The notes under the pieces: model-generated
The model's database searches: none
What the model was told of the DNA's origin: nothing
What the model saw: the letters and a program-made list of their open reading frames with translations, nothing else
From: Solibacillus cecembensis
GTDB lineage: Bacteria; Bacillota; Bacilli; Bacillales_A; Planococcaceae
Assembly (NCBI RefSeq): GCF_001439635.1
Contig: NZ_LMBZ01000008.1
Span: forward strand, 130,441-174,089
DNA length: 43,649 bases
Direction: 5' to 3'
Translations under genes and position numbers: made by a program
Shown: in pieces, positions 1 to 7,849 of the stretch
Layout of the letters: every line of letters starts with the position of its first letter
Numbering within the stretch: position 1 is the first letter of the stretch

Positions 1-600
1 AGTTTATTTTTAATTTTCTATACATGGGTCGGTGAAAAATGTGTACCAGGTGCACAAATAATATAAAGCTGCCACGCCAAACTAGCAAACATCGGTGAAT
101 AAAGAAGGTTAATTTATTTTTGATAAGAAAATGTAGTGGCGTGAGATTTATGGGGTGTAATGGGTGAATAAGGAAATGATTTCGTTTGAATAATAAAGGG
201 GTGGTTTGGCATATATAAATAAAGATGGAAGGAAAATAAGGACTAAAAATGCCTGTTTTCTAAAGTTTTTATGTGTTTTAATAGCTTTTCTCATCAAATA
301 TTTGTAGGTCTATTTACATGAGTTGGTTAGATTGAAATATCATGTGAGGGTAAAAATAGACGCTATTTTATGTTGTTTTCGGCTCGTTTTGGATTAAAAA
401 CATCTCAATTTCATCTTGAAATGAACAAAAATTTTGCTCGTTTACCTCAAAAAGATACAAATTATAGCGTTGGAATATACCCATCTCTGTGACCATTATA
501 CCGTTTCTTCTTTTAGTAAATAGTAAAGATTAAAAGAATACGCTACATTAATTAACGAAATATTTACAAATATGGTACATTGTATATGAAATATTTTAAT
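1..600. other. AT-rich intergenic stretch, no confident gene
   Basis: I see no convincing gene here. The minus strand holds one open stretch of about 42 codons (368-496) with natural-looking composition, but it has no Shine-Dalgarno and its upstream ATG overlaps a TATAAT-like sequence, so I do not call it. A weak promoter for the next gene may be TTTACA (563-568) with TATGAA (585-590). The window may start inside the 3' region of an unseen gene. Confidence 0.5.
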
Positions 601-614
601 TAGGAGTGATTATT

Positions 615-2549
615 TTGAAGAAAAAGGCACTAAATACTTTTATGGCAACTGCCCTGACAGCAACCCTAATATTACCTGTTTCAACGGCAACTGCTTCCAT
701 TAATCCTGAATCGATTGTTGTGGCGGATCAAGGGTCAAAAATACCTTCAGGAACCGTCTCACTTACAATTACGAGTTTTTCAAATGATACGATTTATACA
801 TCTAGTGGGCAAATGACAGTTAACAATGCATTAAAGCCTATTTTTAAATCAGAAAACCGAACGGCGCTTGCAAATGCCCAAGCTACAGTAACTATAGAAA
901 ATGGGAAAATCACAAATATTACATCGCTAATCTTATCTAAAAAAGGTACGGCTAAAAAGCCAATCGTTTTTGATGGTGGAGAGGCTACGATTTCTGGGAG
1001 TTTAACGGTAGCTGCTGACTATACAAAGATTCAAAATGTTGTGATTAAGAAAGAATTGATTGTATCGAGCCGCGTCAAAAAGGGACTTACGCTTAATAAT
1101 GTTTCAGTTGGAGATAAAATAAAATTCCAGCCGTTGCGCATGAATAAGATTAATTGGTTCAACGTTTCTCTTACGAATATGCCGAAAACTGAAATTAATG
1201 TTCAACGTAATAAAGTTGGTCTTATTTCTGACAAATCACTTACACAAATTAACGTAACGGATGATGTGCCTCAATTAAAAGTGGAGTCAGATGTTGAGAA
1301 GCTTATAATCGATGTTAAGAAGGATTTTAGTCTTAGCGGAGAAGGGCAAATTAAACATGTGACAGTTAAAAAGGGGAAAAAGGTTGATTTAGATTCCTCT
1401 CACCAATTTAAAGATGTAAAAATCGATGATAAAAATGCAAATGTTACGGTTACAATCGTGGACAAAACAGCTCTTAACGCATTAATTGCTGTTTCTGGTT
1501 ATGTTGCTGTGTCTGTTACCGGGCATGATGTTGCTTCTACAGATAAATGGACAACTCAAGCAGAAAAAAGTATATTTGAGGCAATATTTAATAGTGCTCA
1601 AGCAGTGGCTAATGATAAAAAATCTTCACAAGATCAAATAAATGTTGCACACACACAATTAAACAGTGCTCTAGCAACGTACAAAGCTGCTCAAAAGAAC
1701 GGTAAAAAGCATGTAACAGGTGATAAATCTGCAATTACAGTGTTAATTAATAGCGTGCAGTACGTAACAGTTTCTTGGAGAAATGGTAGTGAGCTGTCTT
1801 CAAATTCAGCGTGGACAACTCAAGCCGAAAAAGATGCATTAGTTTCAGCGGTTACATCTGCTCAATCAGTTGTGAATAGTTACAACCCTTCGCTAGAACA
1901 GATTGTGAACGCTCTGAATTATTTAGAAAGTGCGATTACAACGTATAAGAGCGCTCAGAAATACGGTATGTCTGGATATGCAGGTGATAGATCTACACTG
2001 CAGTCACTTATTAATTCTGTGCAATATGTAGAGGTTTCTTGGAATGAAGGTATTTACTTACCGACGAACATACCATGGACAACACAAGGAGAAAAGGATG
2101 CATTAATTTCTGTGGTTGAGTCTGCTCAATCGGTATCGAATAATTACAATACAACACAAAATATAATAACAAATGCGATAAACAATTTAAATAATGCCCT
2201 TGCAATTTATAAGAGCTCACAGAAGTATGGTCCTTATGGTAATAACAATGGGGGATATTATGGTGATAGATCAAAGCTGACAGGGCTTATCGATTCAACT
2301 TATAAATATTATGTGACTAGTTATAATTATTTGGATAACATTCCGTATAATGCGACGATATGGACAACCCAAGAAGCGAAAGATGCCTTTGATACTGCTA
2401 TTACAAACGCACGATATGTTGCAGAAAACTATAATTATTCGCAATATGACATCGCGACTGCAATTGATAGTTTAAATGCTGCCATTAAAAATTATGAAAA
2501 CTCTTATAAATATGGACCGGATGGTGATCCATATTGGTGGAATAGGTAA
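615..2549 (+). CDS. Secreted protein with beta-helix-like N-terminus and four C-terminal helical repeats
   Basis: About 644 aa. I choose the TTG at 615 because TAGGAGTGA (601-609) is well spaced and the product then begins MKKKALNTFMATALTATLIL, a standard Sec signal peptide cleaved near TASIN. Residues about 30-280 are beta-rich with alternating hydrophobics and may form a solenoid. The rest is four modules of roughly 85-92 aa (DNA starts near 1465, 1723, 1987 and 2263). Each has a D-x-S-x-L-x-x-L-I opening, an invariant WTTQ, and ends with a YKSAQKYG-like helix, recalling FIVAR-type wall-protein repeats. There is no LPXTG, SLH or membrane anchor, so it is probably released or held non-covalently. 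The family is not firmly recognised. It is monocistronic, with a strong terminator behind it. Confidence 0.75.
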   Translation: MKKKALNTFMATALTATLILPVSTATASINPESIVVADQGSKIPSGTVSLTITSFSNDTIYTSSGQMTVNNALKPIFKSENRTALANAQATVTIENGKITNITSLILSKKGTAKKPIVFDGGEATISGSLTVAADYTKIQNVVIKKELIVSSRVKKGLTLNNVSVGDKIKFQPLRMNKINWFNVSLTNMPKTEINVQRNKVGLISDKSLTQINVTDDVPQLKVESDVEKLIIDVKKDFSLSGEGQIKHVTVKKGKKVDLDSSHQFKDVKIDDKNANVTVTIVDKTALNALIAVSGYVAVSVTGHDVASTDKWTTQAEKSIFEAIFNSAQAVANDKKSSQDQINVAHTQLNSALATYKAAQKNGKKHVTGDKSAITVLINSVQYVTVSWRNGSELSSNSAWTTQAEKDALVSAVTSAQSVVNSYNPSLEQIVNALNYLESAITTYKSAQKYGMSGYAGDRSTLQSLINSVQYVEVSWNEGIYLPTNIPWTTQGEKDALISVVESAQSVSNNYNTTQNIITNAINNLNNALAIYKSSQKYGPYGNNNGGYYGDRSKLTGLIDSTYKYYVTSYNYLDNIPYNATIWTTQEAKDAFDTAITNARYVAENYNYSQYDIATAIDSLNAAIKNYENSYKYGPDGDPYWWNR

Positions 2550-2621
2550 TACCACCATATAACTTGAATATATGGACTGGAAGCTAGATAAAAAACGTCA
2601 TCTTCCACAATTCAAAAGAAG

Positions 2622-2657
2622 AAAAACGCTTCGTGGCTAATGCTATGAAGCGTTTTT
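2622..2657 (+). terminator. Rho-independent terminator of the secreted repeat protein
   Basis: Perfect 11-bp arms AAAAACGCTTC and GAAGCGTTTTT separated by a 14-nt loop, 72 nt after the stop codon. Confidence 0.9.
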
Positions 2658-2687
2658 CATTTATGATAGGGAGCATTTTTCTAACGT

Positions 2688-2951
2688 CTAATTAAAAGTA
2701 TTCCGTAATTTAAAAAAGTTATAAAACCGTTCAGCATCTCTTCCCATCTTGCTATGAGTGTTCATTTGCGGTAATAAACACTTTTGAAACAATTCATCAC
2801 ACTGCTTTGTACGAACACAGCGCGCTCAACATTCATCATGTAATTTACAACACGAATCAACTGGGTTAGTTGACTCGCTAGGCCCAGAACAGCCAGGCCC
2901 ACATTATTTATATCCAGGAAAAAAAGTCAGTTTTTTCATTCTACTTATCAT
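2688..2951 (-). pseudogene. Decayed copy of phospholipase A2-like (parvovirus VP1-like) gene
   Basis: Reading the minus strand from the ATG at 2951 gives a full-length relative of the intact gene at 11609-11875, with the calcium-loop-like CGPGCSGP, the CCKLHDEC core and the C-terminal RTKQCDE, FQKCLLP and RNTF segments. Two in-frame stops kill it. One replaces the Tyr just before CGPG (TAA) and the other replaces the Tyr after HDEC (TGA). The frame is otherwise kept for all 88 codons, so decay came through point mutation rather than indels. The upstream DNA to about 3040 also resembles that of the intact copy (AAAATATGT, TAAAAACTAGAG), so the promoter region was part of the duplication. Confidence 0.85.
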
Positions 2952-3045
2952 CTAACCTCCCCATTAAAAAGTTTTGGATACTATAAAATATGTGATTTTT
3001 GATAGGAAATAAGGGGTTAAAAACTAGAGGGAATATATGAAATAC

Positions 3046-3087
3046 AAAATGCCAAAACGTTGATTTTAACAGCGTTTTGGCATTTTT
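3046..3087. terminator. Bidirectional terminator-like hairpin
   Basis: Arms AAAATGCCAAAACG and CGTTTTGGCATTTT are perfectly complementary over 14 bp around a 13-nt loop, with T-rich flanks on both strands. No intact gene needs it. It sits just downstream of the decayed minus-strand tail at 3140-3289. Confidence 0.8.
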
Positions 3088-3139
3088 AAATTCAAGCGAT
3101 TTTTTGTAACAGGTATTTATTAGACAGCCTCTTCTAAAA

Positions 3140-3289
3140 TCATATTTCACTATAGAACCACAGTTTGCGAGAGGCGCCCTTCTTTATACCAAGCTTCTCT
3201 TTCACCGCATGGTCCACTTTTAAATTATGTTGCTCTTCGCCCGTTCTGAAATTGATTAAACAGAAGTTGAATAAATCAGAAAAAATAAA
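3140..3289 (-). pseudogene. Possible C-terminal remnant of an unidentified gene
   Basis: The minus strand carries an open stretch of about 50 codons with no start, ending at TGA (3140-3142). It reads like a genuine protein tail: INFRTGEEQHNLK is followed by VDHAVKEKLGIKKGASRKLW and FYSEI. A strong terminator lies about 50 nt beyond the stop, as expected for the end of a former minus-strand gene whose 5' part was lost. I do not recognise the family. It could also be chance, since the stretch is short. Confidence 0.4.
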
Positions 3290-3392
3290 TTATTTTGACT
3301 AAAAGGGTTGTTTTATTGGAACGTATAGAATAATATAATTCATATATTATAAAACCTAGTTGAATAATAGGTATTAAAAGAGGTGATTAATT

Positions 3393-4169
3393 TTGGCAGG
3401 ATCGCTCGTATCCATTGACGGTGTATCGAAAACATACGGTGAGCACGGACCACTTGTTTTAAATAATGTGTCTTTTAACATTGCAAAAGGTGAGGTTATC
3501 TCGATTCTTGGGAAAAGTGGCTGTGGAAAAAGTACGTTACTGAATTGTATTGGTGGTTTTGAAGCGATGAATGAAGGGCAGGTGCTACTTGATGGGAAGC
3601 CGATTACAAAGCCGAGTAAGCGCTGCGTCATGCTCATGCAAAACTACGGGTTATTACCATGGCGTTCAGTTCGTAAAAATGTCGAATTAGGGTTAGAGAG
3701 TGCAGGGTTACCTAAGCAAGAGGCGGAAGAGAGAGTTACACATTATTTACAAATGGTTGGTCTTACAGATCGTGCAACATCTTTACCGAGCGAATTGTCT
3801 GGTGGGATGCAGCAGCGCGTTGCCATTGCGAGAGCGCTTGCGATTCAGCCCGAAGTTATTTTAATGGATGAACCATTCGGCGCACTCGATACTTTTACGC
3901 GCTATTATTTGCAAGATGAGCTGATGCAAATTCAGCAACGCGAAAAAATGACCATTATTTTAGTGACGCATGATATTGATGAGGCGCTTTATTTATCAGA
4001 TCGTATCTTTATTATGAAGCCTAATCCGGGCGAGATTCATAAAGAAGTTTCACTGAAGTTAGCAAAACCACGTGATCGTTCGGATTCGGATTTCCAACAT
4101 TACCGCGAATTAATTTTTAATGAGTTTCAATTTACTCAGGAAAAAGCAACAATCGAATTTAATATTTAG
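3393..4169 (+). CDS. NitT/TauT-type ABC transporter ATPase
   Basis: 258 aa, TTG start preceded by AGAGGTGATT. It shows Walker A GKSGCGKS (about 40-47), the Q-loop region MLMQNYGLLPWRSV (about 80-93), signature LSGGMQQRVAIARA (about 136-149) and Walker B VILMDEPFGALD (about 155-166), a layout typical of the SsuB/TauB/NrtD subfamily that energises uptake of sulfonates, nitrate or thiamine-precursor-like solutes. It is the first gene of a five-gene operon; a lipoprotein gene follows after 10 nt. The substrate cannot be read from the ATPase. A weak TTGTTT...TAATAT promoter may lie around 3310-3340. Confidence 0.9.
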   Translation: MAGSLVSIDGVSKTYGEHGPLVLNNVSFNIAKGEVISILGKSGCGKSTLLNCIGGFEAMNEGQVLLDGKPITKPSKRCVMLMQNYGLLPWRSVRKNVELGLESAGLPKQEAEERVTHYLQMVGLTDRATSLPSELSGGMQQRVAIARALAIQPEVILMDEPFGALDTFTRYYLQDELMQIQQREKMTIILVTHDIDEALYLSDRIFIMKPNPGEIHKEVSLKLAKPRDRSDSDFQHYRELIFNEFQFTQEKATIEFNI

Positions 4170-4179
4170 GAGGCAAGGG

Positions 4180-5109
4180 ATGAAGAGAATTTATGCACTA
4201 GCATTACTAATGGTCGTACTCCTATTAGCTGCTTGTGGCGGAGAAGAGTCTGTAGATGGTGCAAAACCGACCATTAAAATTGGTTATTTACCAATCACAC
4301 ATGCCGTACCGCTTTACATGCAAGCCGATACTGAATATGACGAATATCAGTTGGAGCTCGTGAAATTTGGTTCTTGGCCAGAGTTAATGGATGCGCTGAA
4401 TACAGGTGCTATTGACGGGGCTTCTGTACTAATTCAGTTAGCAATGAATGCGAAGGAAAAGGGTATTGATTTAAAAGCAGTAGCTCTAGGACACCGGGAT
4501 GGAAACGTGCTCATTGGTGGCAATGACATACGGGCAGTAGAAGATTTAAAAGGCAAGTCATTCGCGATTCCGAGCCGCTTTTCTACACATAATATTTTAC
4601 TGTATGAAATGCTGCAAAAGCATGGCATTCATTATGATGAAGTAGATGTGATTGAACTACCACCTGCGGAAATGCCGGCTGCGCTTGCGGAAGGGCGAAT
4701 TGCTGGCTATGTTGTAGCGGAGCCATTTGGTGCGATGTCCGTTGCGCTTGAAAATGGTACGGTGCTCTATCAATCTGAAGAAATTTGGCAAGATTCGATT
4801 GATTGCGGCTTAGTACTGCGAGGTCAATTTATCGAAAAAAATAAAGAACTTGTACAAAGCTTTATGGATGATTATGTAGCTGGCGGTGAATTAGCAGAGC
4901 AGAAGGATGAACATACACATGAAGTAGTAGGCAAATATTTAATGGTAGAAAAAGAGGTTCTAGATTTGTCGCTTGCATGGATTTCATACGACAACTTAAA
5001 AATACAAGAAGAAAGCTATACCATTTTACGCGATGCTTTAACGACAATGGGCTTATCAGAAAACCCACCTACATATGAGGAATTTGTCGATGCCAGATTT
5101 GTAAAATAG
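4180..5109 (+). CDS. NitT/TauT-type substrate-binding lipoprotein
   Basis: 309 aa from the ATG at 4180, chosen because AGGAGGCAAGGG directly precedes it and it yields a lipoprotein signal peptide with lipobox LLAAC (Cys19). The mature part begins with KPTIKIGYLPITHAVPLYMQ, the opening of NMT1/SsuA-like binding proteins, and keeps the motifs LNTGAIDGASV and RIAGYVVAEPFGAM where such proteins contact ligand. It captures a small ligand outside the membrane and delivers it to the permease encoded 19 nt downstream. Substrate unknown; an organic sulfur compound or another small anion is an inference from the flavoenzyme at the operon end. Confidence 0.88.
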   Translation: MKRIYALALLMVVLLLAACGGEESVDGAKPTIKIGYLPITHAVPLYMQADTEYDEYQLELVKFGSWPELMDALNTGAIDGASVLIQLAMNAKEKGIDLKAVALGHRDGNVLIGGNDIRAVEDLKGKSFAIPSRFSTHNILLYEMLQKHGIHYDEVDVIELPPAEMPAALAEGRIAGYVVAEPFGAMSVALENGTVLYQSEEIWQDSIDCGLVLRGQFIEKNKELVQSFMDDYVAGGELAEQKDEHTHEVVGKYLMVEKEVLDLSLAWISYDNLKIQEESYTILRDALTTMGLSENPPTYEEFVDARFVK

Positions 5110-5128
5110 TACGGGACGGGGGGGAGTT

Positions 5129-5890
5129 ATGGCTAGATTAAAAAGATTCCCATTCATTGTGATGGGCTTTGTGTTGCTCATTGCGGTATGGCAAATTGCA
5201 GCCATTATTGGTGGGCATCAGGCGGCACTTTTCCCTCCGCCATTAAAAGTGGGAGAAGCGTTGGTGTCCATTATAGTAGATGGCTCCATATTTACACATA
5301 TACAAATTAGTTTATTTCGTTTCTTTACGGGTTATGTAACGGCGGTTTTCGTAGCCGTATTACTCGGGTTAGTTTTAGGCCGCTTACCCGTTGTATGGCA
5401 AGTATTAGACCCGGTCGTTCAAGTGTTAAGACCCGTTTCCCCAATTGCTTGGTCACCGTTTATCGTTCTGTGGTTTGGGATTGGCAACATGCCGGCAATT
5501 GTGATTATTTTTATCGCGGCATTTTTCCCAGTACTATTATCGACTGTTTCAGCAGTGAAAAAGGTTGATAAAACGTATTTGCGCATTGCCGCGAACTTTG
5601 AAATGAGCCAAGTGGAGACGTTATGGAAAATCGTATTACCCGCTTCATTTCCAATGGTCGCCAATGGTTTACATATGGCGCTCGGGGCTGCTTGGATTTT
5701 CTTAGTAGCAGGTGAGATGGTGGGGGCACAGTCGGGACTTGGTTTCTTAATTGTTGATGCACGTAATTCCCTCAGCTTAGATCTTGTCATGGCGTGCATC
5801 GTGGTAATCGGGGGGCTCGGTTTAATTTTGGATAAAGGGATTCATTATTTCGAAACATGGGTGAACCGTATTTGGGGCGGTACCCAATAA
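5129..5890 (+). CDS. NitT/TauT-type ABC transporter permease
   Basis: 253 aa, ATG preceded by GGGGGGGAG. About six hydrophobic membrane segments. The cytoplasmic EAA-type coupling loop is visible at about 154-182 (AANFEMSQVETLWKIVLPAS), with the conserved I-x-LP-x-S pattern of the BPD_transp_1 family. It forms the membrane channel with the ATPase and lipoprotein encoded upstream. The DUF4242-type gene starts 20 nt downstream, so all five genes are probably on one transcript. Confidence 0.9.
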   Translation: MARLKRFPFIVMGFVLLIAVWQIAAIIGGHQAALFPPPLKVGEALVSIIVDGSIFTHIQISLFRFFTGYVTAVFVAVLLGLVLGRLPVVWQVLDPVVQVLRPVSPIAWSPFIVLWFGIGNMPAIVIIFIAAFFPVLLSTVSAVKKVDKTYLRIAANFEMSQVETLWKIVLPASFPMVANGLHMALGAAWIFLVAGEMVGAQSGLGFLIVDARNSLSLDLVMACIVVIGGLGLILDKGIHYFETWVNRIWGGTQ

Positions 5891-5910
5891 AAAACTAGGA
5901 GGAATTACAA

Positions 5911-6426
5911 ATGAGTTTATTTTTAGTCGAATCAACAATTAACGAGGTTACATCAAAAGAGGCATTTTCATCATTAGTCGAGAAAATTCACGCAACAGAA
6001 GGGATTGTTGTCGTTGAAGTACAAGTAGCGAAAGACTTTTCACGCGGTTATTTTATCATTGAAACAACAGATGAAGAAGCAGCAAAGGAGGCACTGGTAG
6101 CACAAAATATAAATATCGACTTAGTAAAAGAAGTACGTTTAATCGGGAAAGAGTTAGCGGACGTAAAAGCGGGTGCTGAACAAGTAAACTACTTAGTAGA
6201 ATGGGGAATTCCAGCAGAAATCACAATGGATAAATATTTGGAGCGCAAAAAGAAAAACTCTGTGAAATATGAAGAAGTACCTGATGTAAAATTCTCTCGC
6301 ACGTATGTGTGTGAAGATATGACAAAATGCTTATGTTTCTATGATGCACCAGATGAAGCGGCGGTAAAACGTGCACGTGAAGCGGTATCAACACCGATTA
6401 CTTCATTAACTGAATTAGCCGATTAA
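5911..6426 (+). CDS. Tandem ferredoxin-like protein, DUF4242 type
   Basis: 171 aa, ATG with AGGAGG eight nt upstream; no signal peptide, so cytosolic. Two similar alpha/beta halves are visible: residues 1-78 (VESTINEVTSKEAFSSLVEK ... EVRLIG) and about 115-171 (VKFSRTYVCEDMTKCLCFYD ... ITSLTEL). The second half matches the DUF4242 pattern, in which a central strand is followed by YDAPDEAAVKRARE. Cys134, Cys140 and Cys142 lie close together and could bind metal; a DUF4242 member from Streptomyces is described as nickel-binding. Its place between an importer and a flavoenzyme suggests a role in handling the imported compound or a cofactor. The function is not known. Confidence 0.75.
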   Translation: MSLFLVESTINEVTSKEAFSSLVEKIHATEGIVVVEVQVAKDFSRGYFIIETTDEEAAKEALVAQNINIDLVKEVRLIGKELADVKAGAEQVNYLVEWGIPAEITMDKYLERKKKNSVKYEEVPDVKFSRTYVCEDMTKCLCFYDAPDEAAVKRAREAVSTPITSLTELAD

Positions 6427-6439
6427 TAGGGAGGATGCG

Positions 6440-7486
6440 GTGACAATGGCTATCGATACAAATCAACTACAACAGATCATTGAGGAAAAATTGAAGCCCG
6501 TCGTTAAAAAAGTAGATGAGCAGGCGTACTATGCAGAAGGTTACATTGTTGCACTGAGCAAGGCAGGTTTTTTCGACTCTGCTAGTAAAGAGCAGGCAAT
6601 AATTTTACAAGATGAGGCGGCCGTCGTGCGTGAAACGGCCAAAGTTTGCATGACAACAGCGTTTTGTATTTGGTGCCATTTAGCCGCATTAACATACTTA
6701 CGCACGAGTAAAAATGAGCATTTGCAGGCAACGATTTTACCGAAGCTTGAGCAAGGTGAGCTACTCGGGGCGACAGGTTTATCGAATCCGATGAAGTATT
6801 ATTCAGGGTTGGAAGATTTGCTTTTAACAGCACAGCAAACTGAAAAGGGTTATATTATTAATGGGGTTTTACCGGCTGTATCGAATTTAGGGAATCGCCA
6901 TTATTTCGGTGCAATTGCGGCACTAGGAGACCGGGATGTTATGGTGCTTGTTTCGACCGATACACCAGGGCTAGAGCTGAAAGAGAAGGTAGGCTTTATC
7001 GGTGTTAATGGGAGTGCGACTTATACGTGTAAATTCAATCAAGTATTTATTCCCACGAATCAAGTGATTGCAGAGGATGCGCGTGCTTTTTGTGATGAAA
7101 TTCGTCCTACTTTTATTTATTATCAAATTCCACTTGGTTTAGGTGTAATTGCAGCGGCTGGAGAGGGCATTGAAAAAGTCAAAGCGAAGCAAAACGGCTG
7201 TAATGACTATTTACAAGTGCAGGCAAGGGAGTTATTTGCGCAGTATGATCGCCTAAATGCGGAATTGGAGCATGCAGCGCGGCAGGTGGATTTAAAAGAA
7301 GTTGTTAACATTCGTTTGCAAACTGTGCAAGCTACATTAGCAGCAGTTCAAGCAAATATGATGCATAACGGGGCTGCTGGTTATGTGGCGGGAAGTGTTG
7401 CCTCGCGCAAATTACGTGAAGCGTATTTCTTTGCAAATTTAACACCTACCGTTCGCCATTTAGAAAAGTTGAAGGCAAGTTTTTAG
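6440..7486 (+). CDS. Acyl-CoA dehydrogenase-like flavoprotein
   Basis: 348 aa from a GTG with GGGAGG five nt upstream; an ATG two codons later is the alternative. It has the acyl-CoA dehydrogenase fold: an N-terminal helical region with TAFCIWCHLAALTYLRT, a middle beta domain with GATGLSNPMKYY and KEKVGFIGVNGSATYTCKFN, and a C-terminal helical bundle with LQTVQATLAAVQANMMHNGA. It is shorter than the usual 380-400 aa. The family includes DszC/SfnB-like flavin monooxygenases that oxidise organosulfur compounds, and the linked importer makes such a catabolic role more likely than fatty-acid oxidation. No catalytic base could be assigned by eye. Last gene of the operon. Confidence 0.8.
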   Translation: MTMAIDTNQLQQIIEEKLKPVVKKVDEQAYYAEGYIVALSKAGFFDSASKEQAIILQDEAAVVRETAKVCMTTAFCIWCHLAALTYLRTSKNEHLQATILPKLEQGELLGATGLSNPMKYYSGLEDLLLTAQQTEKGYIINGVLPAVSNLGNRHYFGAIAALGDRDVMVLVSTDTPGLELKEKVGFIGVNGSATYTCKFNQVFIPTNQVIAEDARAFCDEIRPTFIYYQIPLGLGVIAAAGEGIEKVKAKQNGCNDYLQVQARELFAQYDRLNAELEHAARQVDLKEVVNIRLQTVQATLAAVQANMMHNGAAGYVAGSVASRKLREAYFFANLTPTVRHLEKLKASF

Positions 7487-7522
7487 ATTTTTGCTCCTGG
7501 TGTATGGGGAATTTTACATTGA

Positions 7523-7566
7523 TGAAGAGCTCTTCATGGCTACGGCTGTGAGGAGCTTTTCATTTT
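7523..7566 (+). terminator. Terminator ending the importer/flavoenzyme operon
   Basis: TGAAGAGCTCTTCA pairs with TGAGGAGCTTTTCA (12 Watson-Crick pairs plus two G-T pairs) around a 12-nt loop, followed by TTTTAATT. It begins 36 nt after the flavoenzyme stop. Confidence 0.85.
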
Positions 7567-7617
7567 AATTGAAATATGGTAATATTAAGAAAGATTAGAT
7601 GGACGGAGGTGAGAAGG

Positions 7618-7740
7618 ATGATGAAATTAGCTATGACGACAGGTGTAAAGATAGATACAGCGATGTATTTTGCACGTGTCATTACTTTTGATTTTGCGCT
7701 TAACGGGATAGGTATGCCCTTTTTTAAGCAAATTCAATAG
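7618..7740 (+). CDS. 40-aa leader peptide upstream of ABC-F gene
   Basis: A short ORF beginning MMKLAMTTGVKIDTAMYF and ending FFKQIQ. It is preceded by the best ribosome binding site in the area, GGAGGTGAGAAGG. It lies about 110 nt before an ABC-F gene, and a terminator hairpin separates the two. Antibiotic-resistance ABC-F genes (vmlR, vga, lsa types) are often controlled by ribosome stalling on such a leader ORF, which lets transcription pass the terminator. I infer the same role here. The peptide has no resemblance to a known protein and no obvious stall motif. Confidence 0.6.
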   Translation: MMKLAMTTGVKIDTAMYFARVITFDFALNGIGMPFFKQIQ

Positions 7741-7783
7741 TACATGTAGCTGATTAATGTCATTCTTTTCGCAAATTGTGGGA

Positions 7784-7812
7784 GACTGCTCAATTAATGA
7801 GTGGTCTTTTTT
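7784..7812 (+). terminator. Attenuator-type terminator before the ABC-F gene
   Basis: GACTGCTCA pairs with TGAGTGGTC (nine pairs, two of them G-T) around a five-nt loop and is followed by six T residues. It lies after the leader ORF stop (7740) and before the ABC-F start (7850), so it would stop transcription unless an alternative fold forms. I did not find an unambiguous antiterminator partner by eye. Confidence 0.75.
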
Positions 7813-7849
7813 GTATGCATTTTCAGCTACGCAATGGAGGCGTAGATAT

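Noticed and set aside
368..496. Minus-strand ORF of about 42 codons near the window start
   Set aside because: No ribosome binding site, the first ATG overlaps a TATAAT-like sequence, and nothing familiar in the product; not strong enough to call a gene.
2941..3150. 69-aa minus-strand ORF across the dead PLA2 upstream region
   Set aside because: It runs through a perfect terminator hairpin and has no ribosome site; chance reading frame.
5419..5799. 126-aa minus-strand ORF inside the ABC permease gene
   Set aside because: Shadow frame of a well-supported permease; no start signal.
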